Shown here: positions 1-7,286 of the stretch, one piece after another | Numbering within the stretch: the stretch's first letter is position 1 | How the letters are laid out: every line of letters starts with the position of its first letter | Virus record (IMG/VR): IMGVR_UViG_3300027791_000163 | Span: 1-20,961 of that record | Length of the DNA stretch: 20,961 bases | Direction: 5' to 3' (one strand) | From: a virus | The notes under the pieces: generated by a model | The model's database searches: none | Seen by the model: only the letters and a program-made list of their open reading frames with translations | Told to the model about the DNA's origin: nothing | Made by a program: the position numbers and the translations under genes

Positions 1-698
1 GAAGAATTACTGAAACCATCGCCATCTTCAGAACTACTTTCCTGTGGTTCAAGTTGTTCACCTTCGCCATCTTCAGAAGTATCACCTTCTTGATCTTCGT
101 TGTCGTCAGCCTCTTGCTTTTTAGCTTTGGCTTCTTCCTGTGCAAACTTCTTTACTTTGTGATAAAGCTCAACTACATCTTCAAATGTTTCTGCAGCATA
201 GCATTCTCGGTAAAGCTTTTCTTCATCATCGTTGAGAGGAATATCGACAACTGTACCAATCTTACCGCGTAAATTCAAACGATCAAGGAAGCCTAGTGAT
301 GGAACATCTTTGTCGTTAATACCGAAAAAGTCGTTTTCTACAAGGTCCTTATAAGCACCATTGAATATTCTTGGCATGCCTGCATACTTGTTTTTAATAA
401 GCCGCTCGATACGAATGTCTTCAATAATGTTTAAGATGTCAAAATGCTTACGTCCTTCTTCCTCAACAAACTTTTCAAATCCATCAGCAGGAGTAAAAAG
501 AGCATGTGATACTTCGTGACCAACAAGCATATCATACACCACTTTGCCTTTATCTTTCCAGACTGGAAGACCAAGTACACGATGCTTTACATCGAAGTAT
601 GCGGTTGTGATACCCCTTTTGTGAGTGACCGTAATATTCTCTGTGGCGAGTAACCGTGCTACAGATGATTGATTTTGTAAATCGAGTATTTTTTCCAT
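1..698 (-). CDS. Putative zinc metallopeptidase, N-terminal part (cut by window edge)
   Basis: The frame opens at ATG 698 and stays open to position 1, so only about the first 232 residues are present. The start is supported by a purine-rich ribosome site (AGGTAAGG) a few bases upstream and a sigma70-type promoter ahead of it. Residues 61-65 read HEVSH, the HExxH zinc-binding and catalytic motif of metallopeptidases. About 28 residues later comes NIIEDIRIER, the acidic segment that often supplies the third ligand in the phage and bacterial metallopeptidases that carry a C-terminal von Willebrand A domain. From about residue 190 the protein becomes a low-complexity acidic linker rich in E, D, Q and S. 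Similar peptidases occur in marine T4-like phages; their substrate is unknown to me. The expected VWA domain would lie outside the window, so family membership is an inference from the two motifs. Confidence 0.7.
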   Translation of the reverse strand, partial: MEKILDLQNQSSVARLLATENITVTHKRGITTAYFDVKHRVLGLPVWKDKGKVVYDMLVGHEVSHALFTPADGFEKFVEEEGRKHFDILNIIEDIRIERLIKNKYAGMPRIFNGAYKDLVENDFFGINDKDVPSLGFLDRLNLRGKIGTVVDIPLNDDEEKLYRECYAAETFEDVVELYHKVKKFAQEEAKAKKQEADDNEDQEGDTSEDGEGEQLEPQESSSEDGDGFSNS

Positions 699-724
699 AA
701 ACCTTACCTAATTGTTATAGTACT

Positions 725-753
725 ATTATACCATAGAATGAGGCAAAAGTACA
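725..753 (-). promoter_or_regulatory. Sigma70-type promoter for the metallopeptidase gene
   Basis: On the minus strand there is a perfect -10 TATAAT (730-725), preceded by TGG, giving the extended TGnTATAAT form. A weaker -35, TGTACT (753-748), lies at the ideal 17-base spacing. The predicted start near 718 leaves a leader of about 20 bases that contains the ribosome site. The -35 resembles the TTTACT of the gp55 promoter in this window. It points to transcription by unmodified host polymerase. Confidence 0.6.
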
Positions 754-812
754 TAACAAAATGCAGCTATGTCAAAACACTAACTATATTACTATCAACA
801 ACTTATGAAAAA

Positions 813-2513
813 TCACTTCATTCTGCTGAAATTATTTACCTTTTCAAACTCTAGTTTCCGCGGAAATTTGCCCTCGAGCATATCCTGTTTATGAGAAATA
901 ATGAAAACGTTAGTATCATCTCCTAGTGTATAAAGTATTTTGAGGAGGTTGTCAACACCGTCTGCATCCATGCTCGAATCAAATGTTTCGTCAAGAATCA
1001 ACAGATTAGTATTTGCTGAGTTTTTCATTTTAGCGATTTGACGCCAAGCGAAAAGAAGGCTTAAATCAATACGTTGCTTTTCACCTTCAGAAAAAGATGG
1101 ATAAGTAAATACATCCCTATGGCGAGAACGGATAGTTTCGTTGAACGATTCATCCAAATTAAACAACACAAAGAAGTCTAGAACCTGAAGATATTGATTT
1201 ATAAGCTTGTTCATGACAGGTAGATACTGGCGGATAACTTTTGTTTTAATGCCTGTATCACGCAATAGCTCACTTAATGCGTCCATATAAGAACTTAGTT
1301 TAGATTGTTCTACTCTTAGTTCAGAAAGTTTTTCGCGTTCTTCTTTATCACTTAACAGTTTATCTTCTGCTGTCTTTGTGTCTTTTACGGTTTCAACTAT
1401 TTTTAAGTCATCAATCTTTTCGTTATTGGATGTCAACCTCAACTTATTATTATTAATAGATGTTTGAACTTCGTTTAGATGTACCCATTGTTTACGGTAC
1501 TTCTCATGCAATTCTTCTATACCAAGACGCTTTTCAATAGAGTTAGTTATTCTTGAACTTATGTCTTTTGCCTTTTTTCTAGCTTCAGATTCTTTTTTGG
1601 TTTTTAAATCTAAACTTAATTCTTGAGAACACGTAGGACACACGTTATTTTCTTCATAGAATTTAGCCTCTTTGACAATTTTACCTACATTCAAATTCCA
1701 AGATTGTTCTGCGAAACTATGATCTTGTATTTTGTTATGAGCGGTATCCATATTCGCCTTTACCTCAGTGTAAGTATTATCGTACTCTTCTTGTAGTTCT
1801 TTATTACTATCAATCAATACTTGGTTTTCATCATCGATCAGCGCAATCTTTTTTTCATTCTTTTCTTTATTAGACGTATCAATGTTTTTAAGATCTGCGA
1901 TATGTTTGGCCTGTAGTTGAATTGTTTCTTTAAGCAAATCGAGCTTATTATCAGTATCTTGCGATTGACTACGCAACAAATTTATTTTATCTTTTAAGAC
2001 TACATTCATCTTAGTAAAAATACCGATATCCAACAAGTCTTCAATAACACTTCGTCTTGAGTGCGAAGGTAGTTGCATAAAAGGAATAAAGTTAGATGAT
2101 CCTAAAACAACCACTTGGTGAAAAGACTTATGGTTAAGCTTAAGAATGTTCTGCTCAATAATTTTTTGGTAATCCCTGCTATGAGATTCTTGATTTAGCA
2201 GTTGTCCATTTCTGTATACTTCAAATATATTGGGCTTCATACCGCGGATGATCTTATACTCTAAACCACCTACAGAAAATTCAACTGTAACTAAACAGTT
2301 TTTATTGTTGATAGTATTTACAAGTTGAGGCTTGTTAATACTACGGTGTGGTTTACCAAATAGGGAAAACGATAGAGCATCAAGTAATGTAGATTTACCT
2401 GCACCATTAGCACCAACAACTAATGTAGATTTATCCTGATTGAGATAAACCGTAGTTTCTTTATTGCCAGTTGAAAGGAAGTTTTTGTATTGGACCTTCT
2501 TAAATATTATCAT
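813..2513 (-). CDS. 46: Recombination endonuclease subunit gp46 (Rad50/SbcC-like SMC ATPase)
   Basis: This is the ATPase half of the phage Mre11/Rad50-type complex, which resects DNA ends for recombination-dependent replication and helps degrade host DNA. In 566 residues it shows the full ABC/SMC layout: Walker A GANGAGKST at 34-42, a Q-loop segment near 147, a long coiled coil broken by the zinc-hook CPTC at 292-295, a second coiled arm, the ABC signature FSEGEKQR near 474-481, and Walker B LLILDET at 504-510. The length is close to T4 gp46 (560). It starts 14 bases inside the end of gene 47, so the two subunits are translationally coupled, as expected for a fixed complex. All catalytic motifs are intact. 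Confidence 0.97.
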   Translation of the reverse strand: MIIFKKVQYKNFLSTGNKETTVYLNQDKSTLVVGANGAGKSTLLDALSFSLFGKPHRSINKPQLVNTINNKNCLVTVEFSVGGLEYKIIRGMKPNIFEVYRNGQLLNQESHSRDYQKIIEQNILKLNHKSFHQVVVLGSSNFIPFMQLPSHSRRSVIEDLLDIGIFTKMNVVLKDKINLLRSQSQDTDNKLDLLKETIQLQAKHIADLKNIDTSNKEKNEKKIALIDDENQVLIDSNKELQEEYDNTYTEVKANMDTAHNKIQDHSFAEQSWNLNVGKIVKEAKFYEENNVCPTCSQELSLDLKTKKESEARKKAKDISSRITNSIEKRLGIEELHEKYRKQWVHLNEVQTSINNNKLRLTSNNEKIDDLKIVETVKDTKTAEDKLLSDKEEREKLSELRVEQSKLSSYMDALSELLRDTGIKTKVIRQYLPVMNKLINQYLQVLDFFVLFNLDESFNETIRSRHRDVFTYPSFSEGEKQRIDLSLLFAWRQIAKMKNSANTNLLILDETFDSSMDADGVDNLLKILYTLGDDTNVFIISHKQDMLEGKFPRKLEFEKVNNFSRMK

Positions 2514-3558
2514 AAGCCTGTGCTTCTATATAGAGTTCATTCATCATTTTCTTGAGAATGTCATTATTCAAATTTGTTTTTGCTGTGTCGATATAACTGT
2601 TTAATAGTGTAGGTGTATCGACAGTATCAACATCGTCATCGTCGATACTACCACCTGCAAGTTCATCAAAGTTTTCTATAATGCGTACTTCGTGTGGATT
2701 AAGATTATACAACTTGTCCATGAACTGATCAAAGGCAAATAGATCTTTTTTATTACTTACAACAACTTTGATATATGTTCCTTCTATTCTTTCCTGTTCA
2801 AGTGTTGGCTCGTCATCACCATCATAGATAATTTTTTGAAACAACACCGCAGGATTACGCACTGGCAAAATATCGCGGGTATCAGTATCTAATACATGAA
2901 AGTATTTAGGATCACCAGCATCAGACCAAGTAAGTTCAAATTGAGTACCAAGATACGTTACATTTTCCTGTGTACTCTTTGTATGATAATGGCCAGAATA
3001 AACAGCTTCATATCTTTGAAAAATTTCTGTGCCCATACCATGTGATGTGATATTAGCATTAGCCATATATCTAAAACCGCCAAGTTCTAAGTGACCCATA
3101 AGAATAGGAGCAGAAGCAGTACGCATAAACTCCATACATTCTTCTTCGTTATCTTTGCTTATCCACGGAACTAAGCCAATATCTAATCCATCATAATTAA
3201 TTACTTTTGGATCCATGTGTATATGAATACGATCACTATACTTACTTAGAATTTGTTCAAGCGAATTTAGGTTGTTAGTGTTCTTAAAATAAACGTCATG
3301 ATTTCCTGGAATAATATCCATGTGCATATCATGCTCGTATAACTTAGAAACAAACGTTTCGTAGTTATGTTCAAGAACTTTATAGTTTACATACTTACGA
3401 TGCTCGAAATAATCACCTAAGTGAATTATCTTCTTTATTCCGTGTTCAACCAAGTACGGAAAAAAGGTTTCATCATAAAATTTTTCTGAATAATCTAAAA
3501 AGATATCAGCACCATTTTTAACTCCGGCATGAGTATCATTCAATATCGCTATTCGCAT
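2500..3558 (-). CDS. 47: Recombination endonuclease subunit gp47 (Mre11/SbcD-like nuclease)
   Basis: This is the nuclease partner of gp46. The calcineurin-like phosphoesterase metal-binding motifs are all present in order: DTH at 8-10, GDYFEHR at 48-54, GNHD at 85-88, a lone H in MGHLEL at 156, and GHYH at 189-192. The length of 352 residues compares with about 339 for T4 gp47. The C-terminal 80 residues carry an acidic DDDD stretch and a helical end that should be the capping/Rad50-binding part. It begins 6 bases after the gene 55 stop and overlaps gene 46 by 14 bases. A TATAAT sits five bases before its ATG, inside the end of gene 55, but lacks a good -35. Confidence 0.97.
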   Translation of the reverse strand: MRIAILNDTHAGVKNGADIFLDYSEKFYDETFFPYLVEHGIKKIIHLGDYFEHRKYVNYKVLEHNYETFVSKLYEHDMHMDIIPGNHDVYFKNTNNLNSLEQILSKYSDRIHIHMDPKVINYDGLDIGLVPWISKDNEEECMEFMRTASAPILMGHLELGGFRYMANANITSHGMGTEIFQRYEAVYSGHYHTKSTQENVTYLGTQFELTWSDAGDPKYFHVLDTDTRDILPVRNPAVLFQKIIYDGDDEPTLEQERIEGTYIKVVVSNKKDLFAFDQFMDKLYNLNPHEVRIIENFDELAGGSIDDDDVDTVDTPTLLNSYIDTAKTNLNNDILKKMMNELYIEAQAYDNI

Positions 3559-3564
3559 AATGTA

Positions 3565-4161
3565 TTATAGAAATTTTTCTAATCCGCCTACTACTTTTTT
3601 CTTAGCACGTTTTTTAAGTTCTTTTCCAAACTGTTTAATCTTATCGTCATTGTATCTAATTCTTTGTGATTTATAACGTACTCTATCAACGATGCCATTT
3701 GAATCTGGATGATCGCCAATTTCCATAAAGGCGCTAGCTCCAGCATAGTCTATATATTTTTCTTTTATTTCTTGCTGCTTCTTCTCTTTAGCTATTCTGC
3801 GCAAAAAGGCAAAGTACACAATTTGTGTAAAGTAAGCAAAGGCGTTTGGTAATCCAGTACGTGTTGCCTTTTTAACATCGTAATTCATTATTGCTTTAAT
3901 ACAATTTTCTACTCCATCCATGACCATTTCTTCGCGGTATGTGTACCCTACGAAATTTGGTTTGTGCGATAATCCTTCTGCAATTTTTAGAAAACATGTG
4001 CCGATATACTCTGTAATTCTAGGCTCATCTACCATCTTTTCACGAGCTTCATTCACAGAGGTGACATAATCTACTACTGACTGGGAAAACTGTTTATTGT
4101 TTACGTAGTGTGGTTTATCCCTAGGTTTAATTTTAGGTTTTTTATTAGGTTCGCTTTTCAT
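3565..4161 (-). CDS. 55: Late-transcription sigma factor gp55
   Basis: gp55 is the phage sigma factor that directs host RNA polymerase to late promoters of the TATAAATA type, together with the sliding clamp. The 198-residue protein (T4: 185) has the diagnostic core: PNFVGYTYREEM at 68-79, a following ENCIKAIMNYD, and FAYFTQIVYFAFLRRI at 108-123, which corresponds to sigma70 region 2. The first 20 residues are lysine and proline rich. The C terminus ends in GGLEKFL, a short hydrophobic and acidic tail like those by which T4 late factors bind the clamp; that role is inferred. Six TATAAATA elements in this window are its likely targets. It has its own sigma70-type promoter, with a predicted 5' leader of only about 8 bases and no ribosome site. 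Confidence 0.95.
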   Translation of the reverse strand: MKSEPNKKPKIKPRDKPHYVNNKQFSQSVVDYVTSVNEAREKMVDEPRITEYIGTCFLKIAEGLSHKPNFVGYTYREEMVMDGVENCIKAIMNYDVKKATRTGLPNAFAYFTQIVYFAFLRRIAKEKKQQEIKEKYIDYAGASAFMEIGDHPDSNGIVDRVRYKSQRIRYNDDKIKQFGKELKKRAKKKVVGGLEKFL

Positions 4162-4175
4162 TATTTTCTGTATCT

Positions 4176-4204
4176 ATTATACTATATTATCACTCAAAAG
4201 TAAA
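4176..4204 (-). promoter_or_regulatory. Sigma70-type promoter for gene 55
   Basis: The minus strand carries -35 TTTACT (4204-4199), a 17-base spacer and a perfect -10 TATAAT (4181-4176). Initiation about 7 bases downstream would fall near 4169, only about 8 bases before the gp55 ATG at 4161. It makes sense for the late sigma factor to be transcribed by host-type holoenzyme before late genes turn on. Its -35 lies at the outer edge of an inverted repeat shared with a divergent promoter. Confidence 0.7.
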
Positions 4205-4241
4205 TAAAAAAAGTTACCCTTTTTCGCACTTTTTTATTTAC
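4200..4241. repeat. Inverted repeat between divergent promoters
   Basis: The left arm (4200-4214, GTAAATAAAAAAAGT) and right arm (4228-4241, ACTTTTTTATTTAC) are complementary over 14 bases with one extra A, around a 13-base centre. The outermost bases of each arm belong to the -35 hexamers of the two divergent promoters. It could be a binding site for a dimeric regulator, or a weak AT-rich bidirectional terminator for the cluster ending at 4295. The sequence does not decide between these. Confidence 0.7.
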
Positions 4242-4265
4242 AACTGTCTGCTTTTTTGGTATAAT
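4237..4265 (+). promoter_or_regulatory. Rightward sigma70-type promoter, antisense to the operon
   Basis: The plus strand carries -35 TTTACA (4237-4242, 5 of 6 consensus), a 17-base spacer and a perfect -10 TATAAT (4260-4265) preceded by TGG (extended -10). It is the best sigma70 match seen in the window, yet points against every gene. A transcript starting near 4272 would run antisense into the 3' end of the Sm-like gene. Just downstream, AAGGAAAGGG precedes ATG 4291 and a six-codon frame, and AAGGAAA/TTTCCTT (4280-4286, 4302-4308) can form a hairpin. Confidence 0.6.
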
Positions 4266-4294
4266 AATTAAAACCAAACAAGGAAAGGGTATGA

Positions 4295-4822
4295 CTAGTT
4301 GTTTCCTTTAAACTTCTTTCTCCATTTAAAATGGTAGTCAGAGGTTGATTCAAATCCATAATCGGGTTTCAAATTCTTTTCAGAACTAATACCGCCATCG
4401 GTTTTCCATTTTTCTTCCTCTTCGTATTCATCTGTTAAATCTTGATTATCAACTGGAGGATTAAACATCTCTTCAATTACTTTACTTATTTCGTCTTTCG
4501 TTAAAACGTTCTTCAATTTCTGAAGTATATAGTATCTATGGTAATCCATTTTTAGATGCATCGGTGTCTCTGTACGACCTACGATCTTATCTCCGACAAG
4601 CTGGATCATTTCATCTTCTTCTGAATCTAACCAACAAGTGAAGTACGCTCTTGCACCTATAACATTAAGTTCTAACGCGTCAGCAATGTATATCACGTTG
4701 TTTTCTTCGTCAGCATCTATTTCTTCTGCCAATATGTAACTGCCGTCCACTAATCGATAGCTCATTATTGCTGCTTCACGCATGTGTTGTTTTAAATCGT
4801 CTGATGGGTTATAATCGCTCAT
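4295..4822 (-). CDS. Sm-like (LSm/Hfq-fold) protein
   Basis: The N-terminal half fits the Sm fold. Residues 22-52 contain YRLVDGSYILAEE, then a D-rich turn, NNVIYIADALEL; this follows the Sm1 pattern of hydrophobic-x-DG, a central D, then N and a hydrophobic strand ending in A-x-E. Residues 73-82 read IQLVGDKIVG, resembling the Sm2 pattern hydrophobic-x-G-D/N-x-I. An Sm-like protein of putative cyanophage origin has, as I recall, been solved structurally from marine metagenomic data, which supports the reading. The remainder (about 95-175) is a helical and then acidic extension ending in a basic KWRKKFKG tail, unusual for Sm proteins of about 80 residues. It starts within the last codons of uvsW (ATGA overlap), so it is translated with the recombination helicase. 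Role, perhaps RNA binding in phage or host regulation, is inferred. Confidence 0.6.
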   Translation of the reverse strand: MSDYNPSDDLKQHMREAAIMSYRLVDGSYILAEEIDADEENNVIYIADALELNVIGARAYFTCWLDSEEDEMIQLVGDKIVGRTETPMHLKMDYHRYYILQKLKNVLTKDEISKVIEEMFNPPVDNQDLTDEYEEEEKWKTDGGISSEKNLKPDYGFESTSDYHFKWRKKFKGNN

Positions 4823-6318
4823 AGTGGCACCTCACTGATTTTATAGTTAAACTTCTCTTTAGTGTATATTTTAACTCGTGCAATTGCGTGATTCAAGGTG
4901 TAGTTCTTAGATTTCTTCCATGACAAATCGTCAGCTAAATCGTAAATAGTCGTCCCTTGACCATCTTCTGTTTTTCTTAATCCTCTTCCGATAGATTGTA
5001 AAACTCTTATTTGTGATTTTGTTGGTGAAGCAAACATTATATTGTGCAGGTTAACTATATTTATACCTGTACTAAAGGTACCCACACTCGCAACAATAAT
5101 CGCGTTCTTTTCCTTTTCAGTAATAGCTCGTATTCTTTCGCGCTCTTCAGCGTTTACTGCACCTGATACAAAGAATACTTTACGTCCTGTGCTTTTGCAT
5201 TTTTCAACAAACATATCGTAAAGAGGCTTACCGTGTTTTTGCACCAGATTGTATAGCACTAAAGAATTCCCCTGCTGATCACACGTAAGATTCACAATAA
5301 ATCGATTACGTTTTTCATGGCTCACGATAAAATCGATTTCATCTTGGTATTTCAGTCCTTTGCATATCTTCTTTTCTTCGTCTGAATACTTTAGTACTAA
5401 ACACTGCACAGTCAATTGTGCTAACGTGTTAGAATCAATCAACTCCTTTGTAGTTGTAACTTTTCGAATAGGTCCGAAATTACCTTCTAACGTCATTTGA
5501 TTAGAGATAGCATCATCAATGGTTCCTGTAGTTCCTATTCGCACGTACGCTTCTGTCAATCGATTCATAATTGTAGTTAACGATTTAGCTTTAAAGGTGT
5601 GAGCTTCATCACCTACTACAAAGCCGTATTGAACAAACCAACTTGCATGTAATTTAATAGCGCTTTGCCATGTAGTAATTACCACTGACTGATCAAAATC
5701 GTGCTTTTCTTTTCCTGAATAAATTCGGTGCACATCTTCTTCTGCAGAAAAGGTACTATCGTTTTTTGAATACTCGTCAAAGTCTTTATACATCTGCTCA
5801 ACCAACGATGTTGTAGGAACTACCACCAGCGCCTTTTTATCCATGTCGTTATCTAAAAAGTATCTTAGTAACATATAGATGATAAGCGATTTACCAGATC
5901 CAGTAGGAGATAACAGTAAACATCTATGGTTTTGCGCAGCGTGGATAAACGCATCTAACTGGTAATCACGAGGTGTAATAGTTTTACCGCCATTCGATAA
6001 AGAAAGATTATTAGCAAATTTTTCTAGTTCTCCCTTTTCTTCGAATAAGGTGTTGTTCTTTAAAGAATCATCATATTCAATTTTGTAGTTTCTTTCGTAA
6101 CAAAACTCTGCTACTCTTTTGAGTAAGCCATAAGGCAAAGTATTAGAACGTCTATCAAACAAACGTATTTTTCCATCCCATAACTTATTTCTATAAGCTG
6201 GCATAAACTTGTATCCTTCAGCGTAAAAGGTAAAGTACTCGCACAACTCCATAAGAAGGCCGGTGTCTTGGCTTTCTAAAAAAATTCGAGATTCGTCTTT
6301 TCTGTGTGCGGTTATCAT
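4819..6318 (-). CDS. uvsW: RNA-DNA and recombination helicase UvsW
   Basis: UvsW is a superfamily 2 helicase that unwinds R-loops and branched DNA, and so switches phage replication from origin-driven to recombination-driven late in infection. The 499 residues match the T4 length (about 502). An N-terminal substrate-binding domain covers roughly 1-110. Motif I PTGSGKS lies at 138-144, motif II DEAH at 237-240 and motif III TTGT at 263-266. A second RecA-like domain ends with motif VI QSIGRGLRK. All helicase motifs are intact. It overlaps the methyltransferase upstream and the Sm-like gene downstream by 4 bases each, giving a coupled cluster. A TATAAATA on the minus strand at 5065-5058 lies inside the gene and may be chance. 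Confidence 0.95.
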   Translation of the reverse strand: MITAHRKDESRIFLESQDTGLLMELCEYFTFYAEGYKFMPAYRNKLWDGKIRLFDRRSNTLPYGLLKRVAEFCYERNYKIEYDDSLKNNTLFEEKGELEKFANNLSLSNGGKTITPRDYQLDAFIHAAQNHRCLLLSPTGSGKSLIIYMLLRYFLDNDMDKKALVVVPTTSLVEQMYKDFDEYSKNDSTFSAEEDVHRIYSGKEKHDFDQSVVITTWQSAIKLHASWFVQYGFVVGDEAHTFKAKSLTTIMNRLTEAYVRIGTTGTIDDAISNQMTLEGNFGPIRKVTTTKELIDSNTLAQLTVQCLVLKYSDEEKKICKGLKYQDEIDFIVSHEKRNRFIVNLTCDQQGNSLVLYNLVQKHGKPLYDMFVEKCKSTGRKVFFVSGAVNAEERERIRAITEKEKNAIIVASVGTFSTGINIVNLHNIMFASPTKSQIRVLQSIGRGLRKTEDGQGTTIYDLADDLSWKKSKNYTLNHAIARVKIYTKEKFNYKISEVPL

Positions 6319-6818
6319 CTTTTATAAAAATACCAAGACGGAAAATTATCAACATCGTTTGTTACGTTAAGTGACCACGGAACAATGTTATCGATGTTTT
6401 TATTATAAAAAGCATCTACTCTTTTTATAGTTTCAGCGTATTTCTTGCAATAGTCATGGCCTGAAAATATACCTCCAACTTTTAATTTTGGCCACCAATC
6501 ATACAGTGTTTTTCCATCGTCTTGTCCGGTATGTGCATATCCATCTATGTAAATAAAATCGAAAAAGTTATCTTCAAACTTATTCACAAATTGCTCAAAT
6601 GTGCCATGCATAATTTTTACATTAGGAACAAGTTTTTTTGCAGATTTCATTTCATCATCAGTATGACCTCTGCTATTCCACATATCTATTCCATAAAGTG
6701 TTTTAAATTTTTTAGAATCGTATAACACCTTTGTATAAGAAGCTGCAGCAACGCCTAATTCTATCCCAATAGAATTATTTTGTAACAGATCTGGTAAATT
6801 TTTTCTTGCCTTTAGCAT
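6315..6818 (-). CDS. Class I SAM-dependent methyltransferase
   Basis: The 167-residue protein has a Rossmann methyltransferase layout. A glycine motif, IGIELGVAAASYTK at 17-30, would bind S-adenosylmethionine. An acidic residue (D45 in YGIDMW) ends strand 2. FDFIYIDGYAHTG at 86-98 and a following KVGGIFSGHDY at 113-123 are typical of the Methyltransf_24 group, whose members usually act on small molecules or sugars rather than on DNA; no DNA-amino-methyltransferase DPPY motif is seen. The substrate is unknown. Its ATG shares a base with the uvsY stop (TAATG), and its stop overlaps the uvsW start (ATGA), so it is embedded in the recombination operon rather than inserted loosely. It is complete and close to the minimal length for the fold. 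Confidence 0.8.
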   Translation of the reverse strand: MLKARKNLPDLLQNNSIGIELGVAAASYTKVLYDSKKFKTLYGIDMWNSRGHTDDEMKSAKKLVPNVKIMHGTFEQFVNKFEDNFFDFIYIDGYAHTGQDDGKTLYDWWPKLKVGGIFSGHDYCKKYAETIKRVDAFYNKNIDNIVPWSLNVTNDVDNFPSWYFYKR

Positions 6819-7267
6819 TACATTCCAGAAGTAAACTTCTTAAAATCAATAATGTTCCTGATGTGGGTGTGCCTCCAGCGTATGTTGCCCATGATTTCTT
6901 CAAGAGTATCAATGATAGTTTTCTGATAATCTATCTGTGCTTTAATCCGCACCATATCTTTATCAGTGGAGTAGTACATGTCCATGTCGCTCTTTAATGG
7001 TTTAGTCATACCATCGAATGGATCATATTTCCATTTACGGTTGTCCATGTCTTCTTGCGACATCTTACCGTTATAGTAAAGCCACTTATCCTTTTTCATG
7101 GATTCTTGTTCCATTTCTTTTTTCTTTAGCATAAGCTTAGCCATTGAAAAAAGTTCAAGGTATTTGGCGTGTAATTTAGAAGACTTTATTGTTTCATCAT
7201 CTAAACATACGTCATCGATGATTGTGTCTTTCTTCCACATCTCTAGGATTTGTTCCAAGTTAATCAT
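6818..7267 (-). CDS. uvsY: Recombination mediator UvsY
   Basis: UvsY loads the UvsX recombinase onto single-stranded DNA covered by gp32. The 149 residues (T4: 137) align by eye with T4 UvsY along the length: an N-terminal LEQILEMWKKDTIID, a central helix rich in K and E followed by YYNGK (T4: YYSGR), then STDKDMVRIKAQIDY (T4: SADKDVLKVDTSLQY) and a C-terminal HIRNIIDFKKFTSG (T4: HIQDMRAFEAG). The identification rests on this remembered alignment and on the position next to uvsW. It ends in a TAATG junction with the methyltransferase. Upstream, AATAAATA at 7285-7278 is a near match to the late element, 10 bases before the ATG, and no good ribosome site is visible. Confidence 0.88.
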   Translation of the reverse strand: MINLEQILEMWKKDTIIDDVCLDDETIKSSKLHAKYLELFSMAKLMLKKKEMEQESMKKDKWLYYNGKMSQEDMDNRKWKYDPFDGMTKPLKSDMDMYYSTDKDMVRIKAQIDYQKTIIDTLEEIMGNIRWRHTHIRNIIDFKKFTSGM

Positions 7268-7286
7268 AATATAAAGTTATTTATTC

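Noticed and set aside
54-272. Plus-strand frame of 72 residues, hydrophobic
   Set aside because: It is the reverse complement of the acidic end of the metallopeptidase frame; no ribosome site or promoter.
3564-3569. TATAAT five bases before the gp47 ATG
   Set aside because: No acceptable -35 at 16-18 bases, and it is not the late octamer; it overlaps the end of gene 55.
4280-4308. AAGGAAA/TTTCCTT hairpin at the end of the Sm-like gene as a terminator
   Set aside because: Only seven pairs with a 15-base loop and an interrupted T tract; too weak to call.
4291-4311. Six-codon plus-strand frame (MTSCFL) after a ribosome-like site
   Set aside because: Too short to support as a gene; the purine tract is also the reverse of the coding end of the Sm-like gene region. 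Kept only as part of the antisense promoter note.
5058-5065. TATAAATA on the minus strand inside uvsW
   Set aside because: It codes conserved residues of uvsW and no ATG follows at five bases; an internal late promoter for the Sm-like gene is possible but unsupported.
6522-6997. Plus-strand frames opposite the methyltransferase and uvsY
   Set aside because: Both overlap well-supported minus-strand genes and have no initiation signals.
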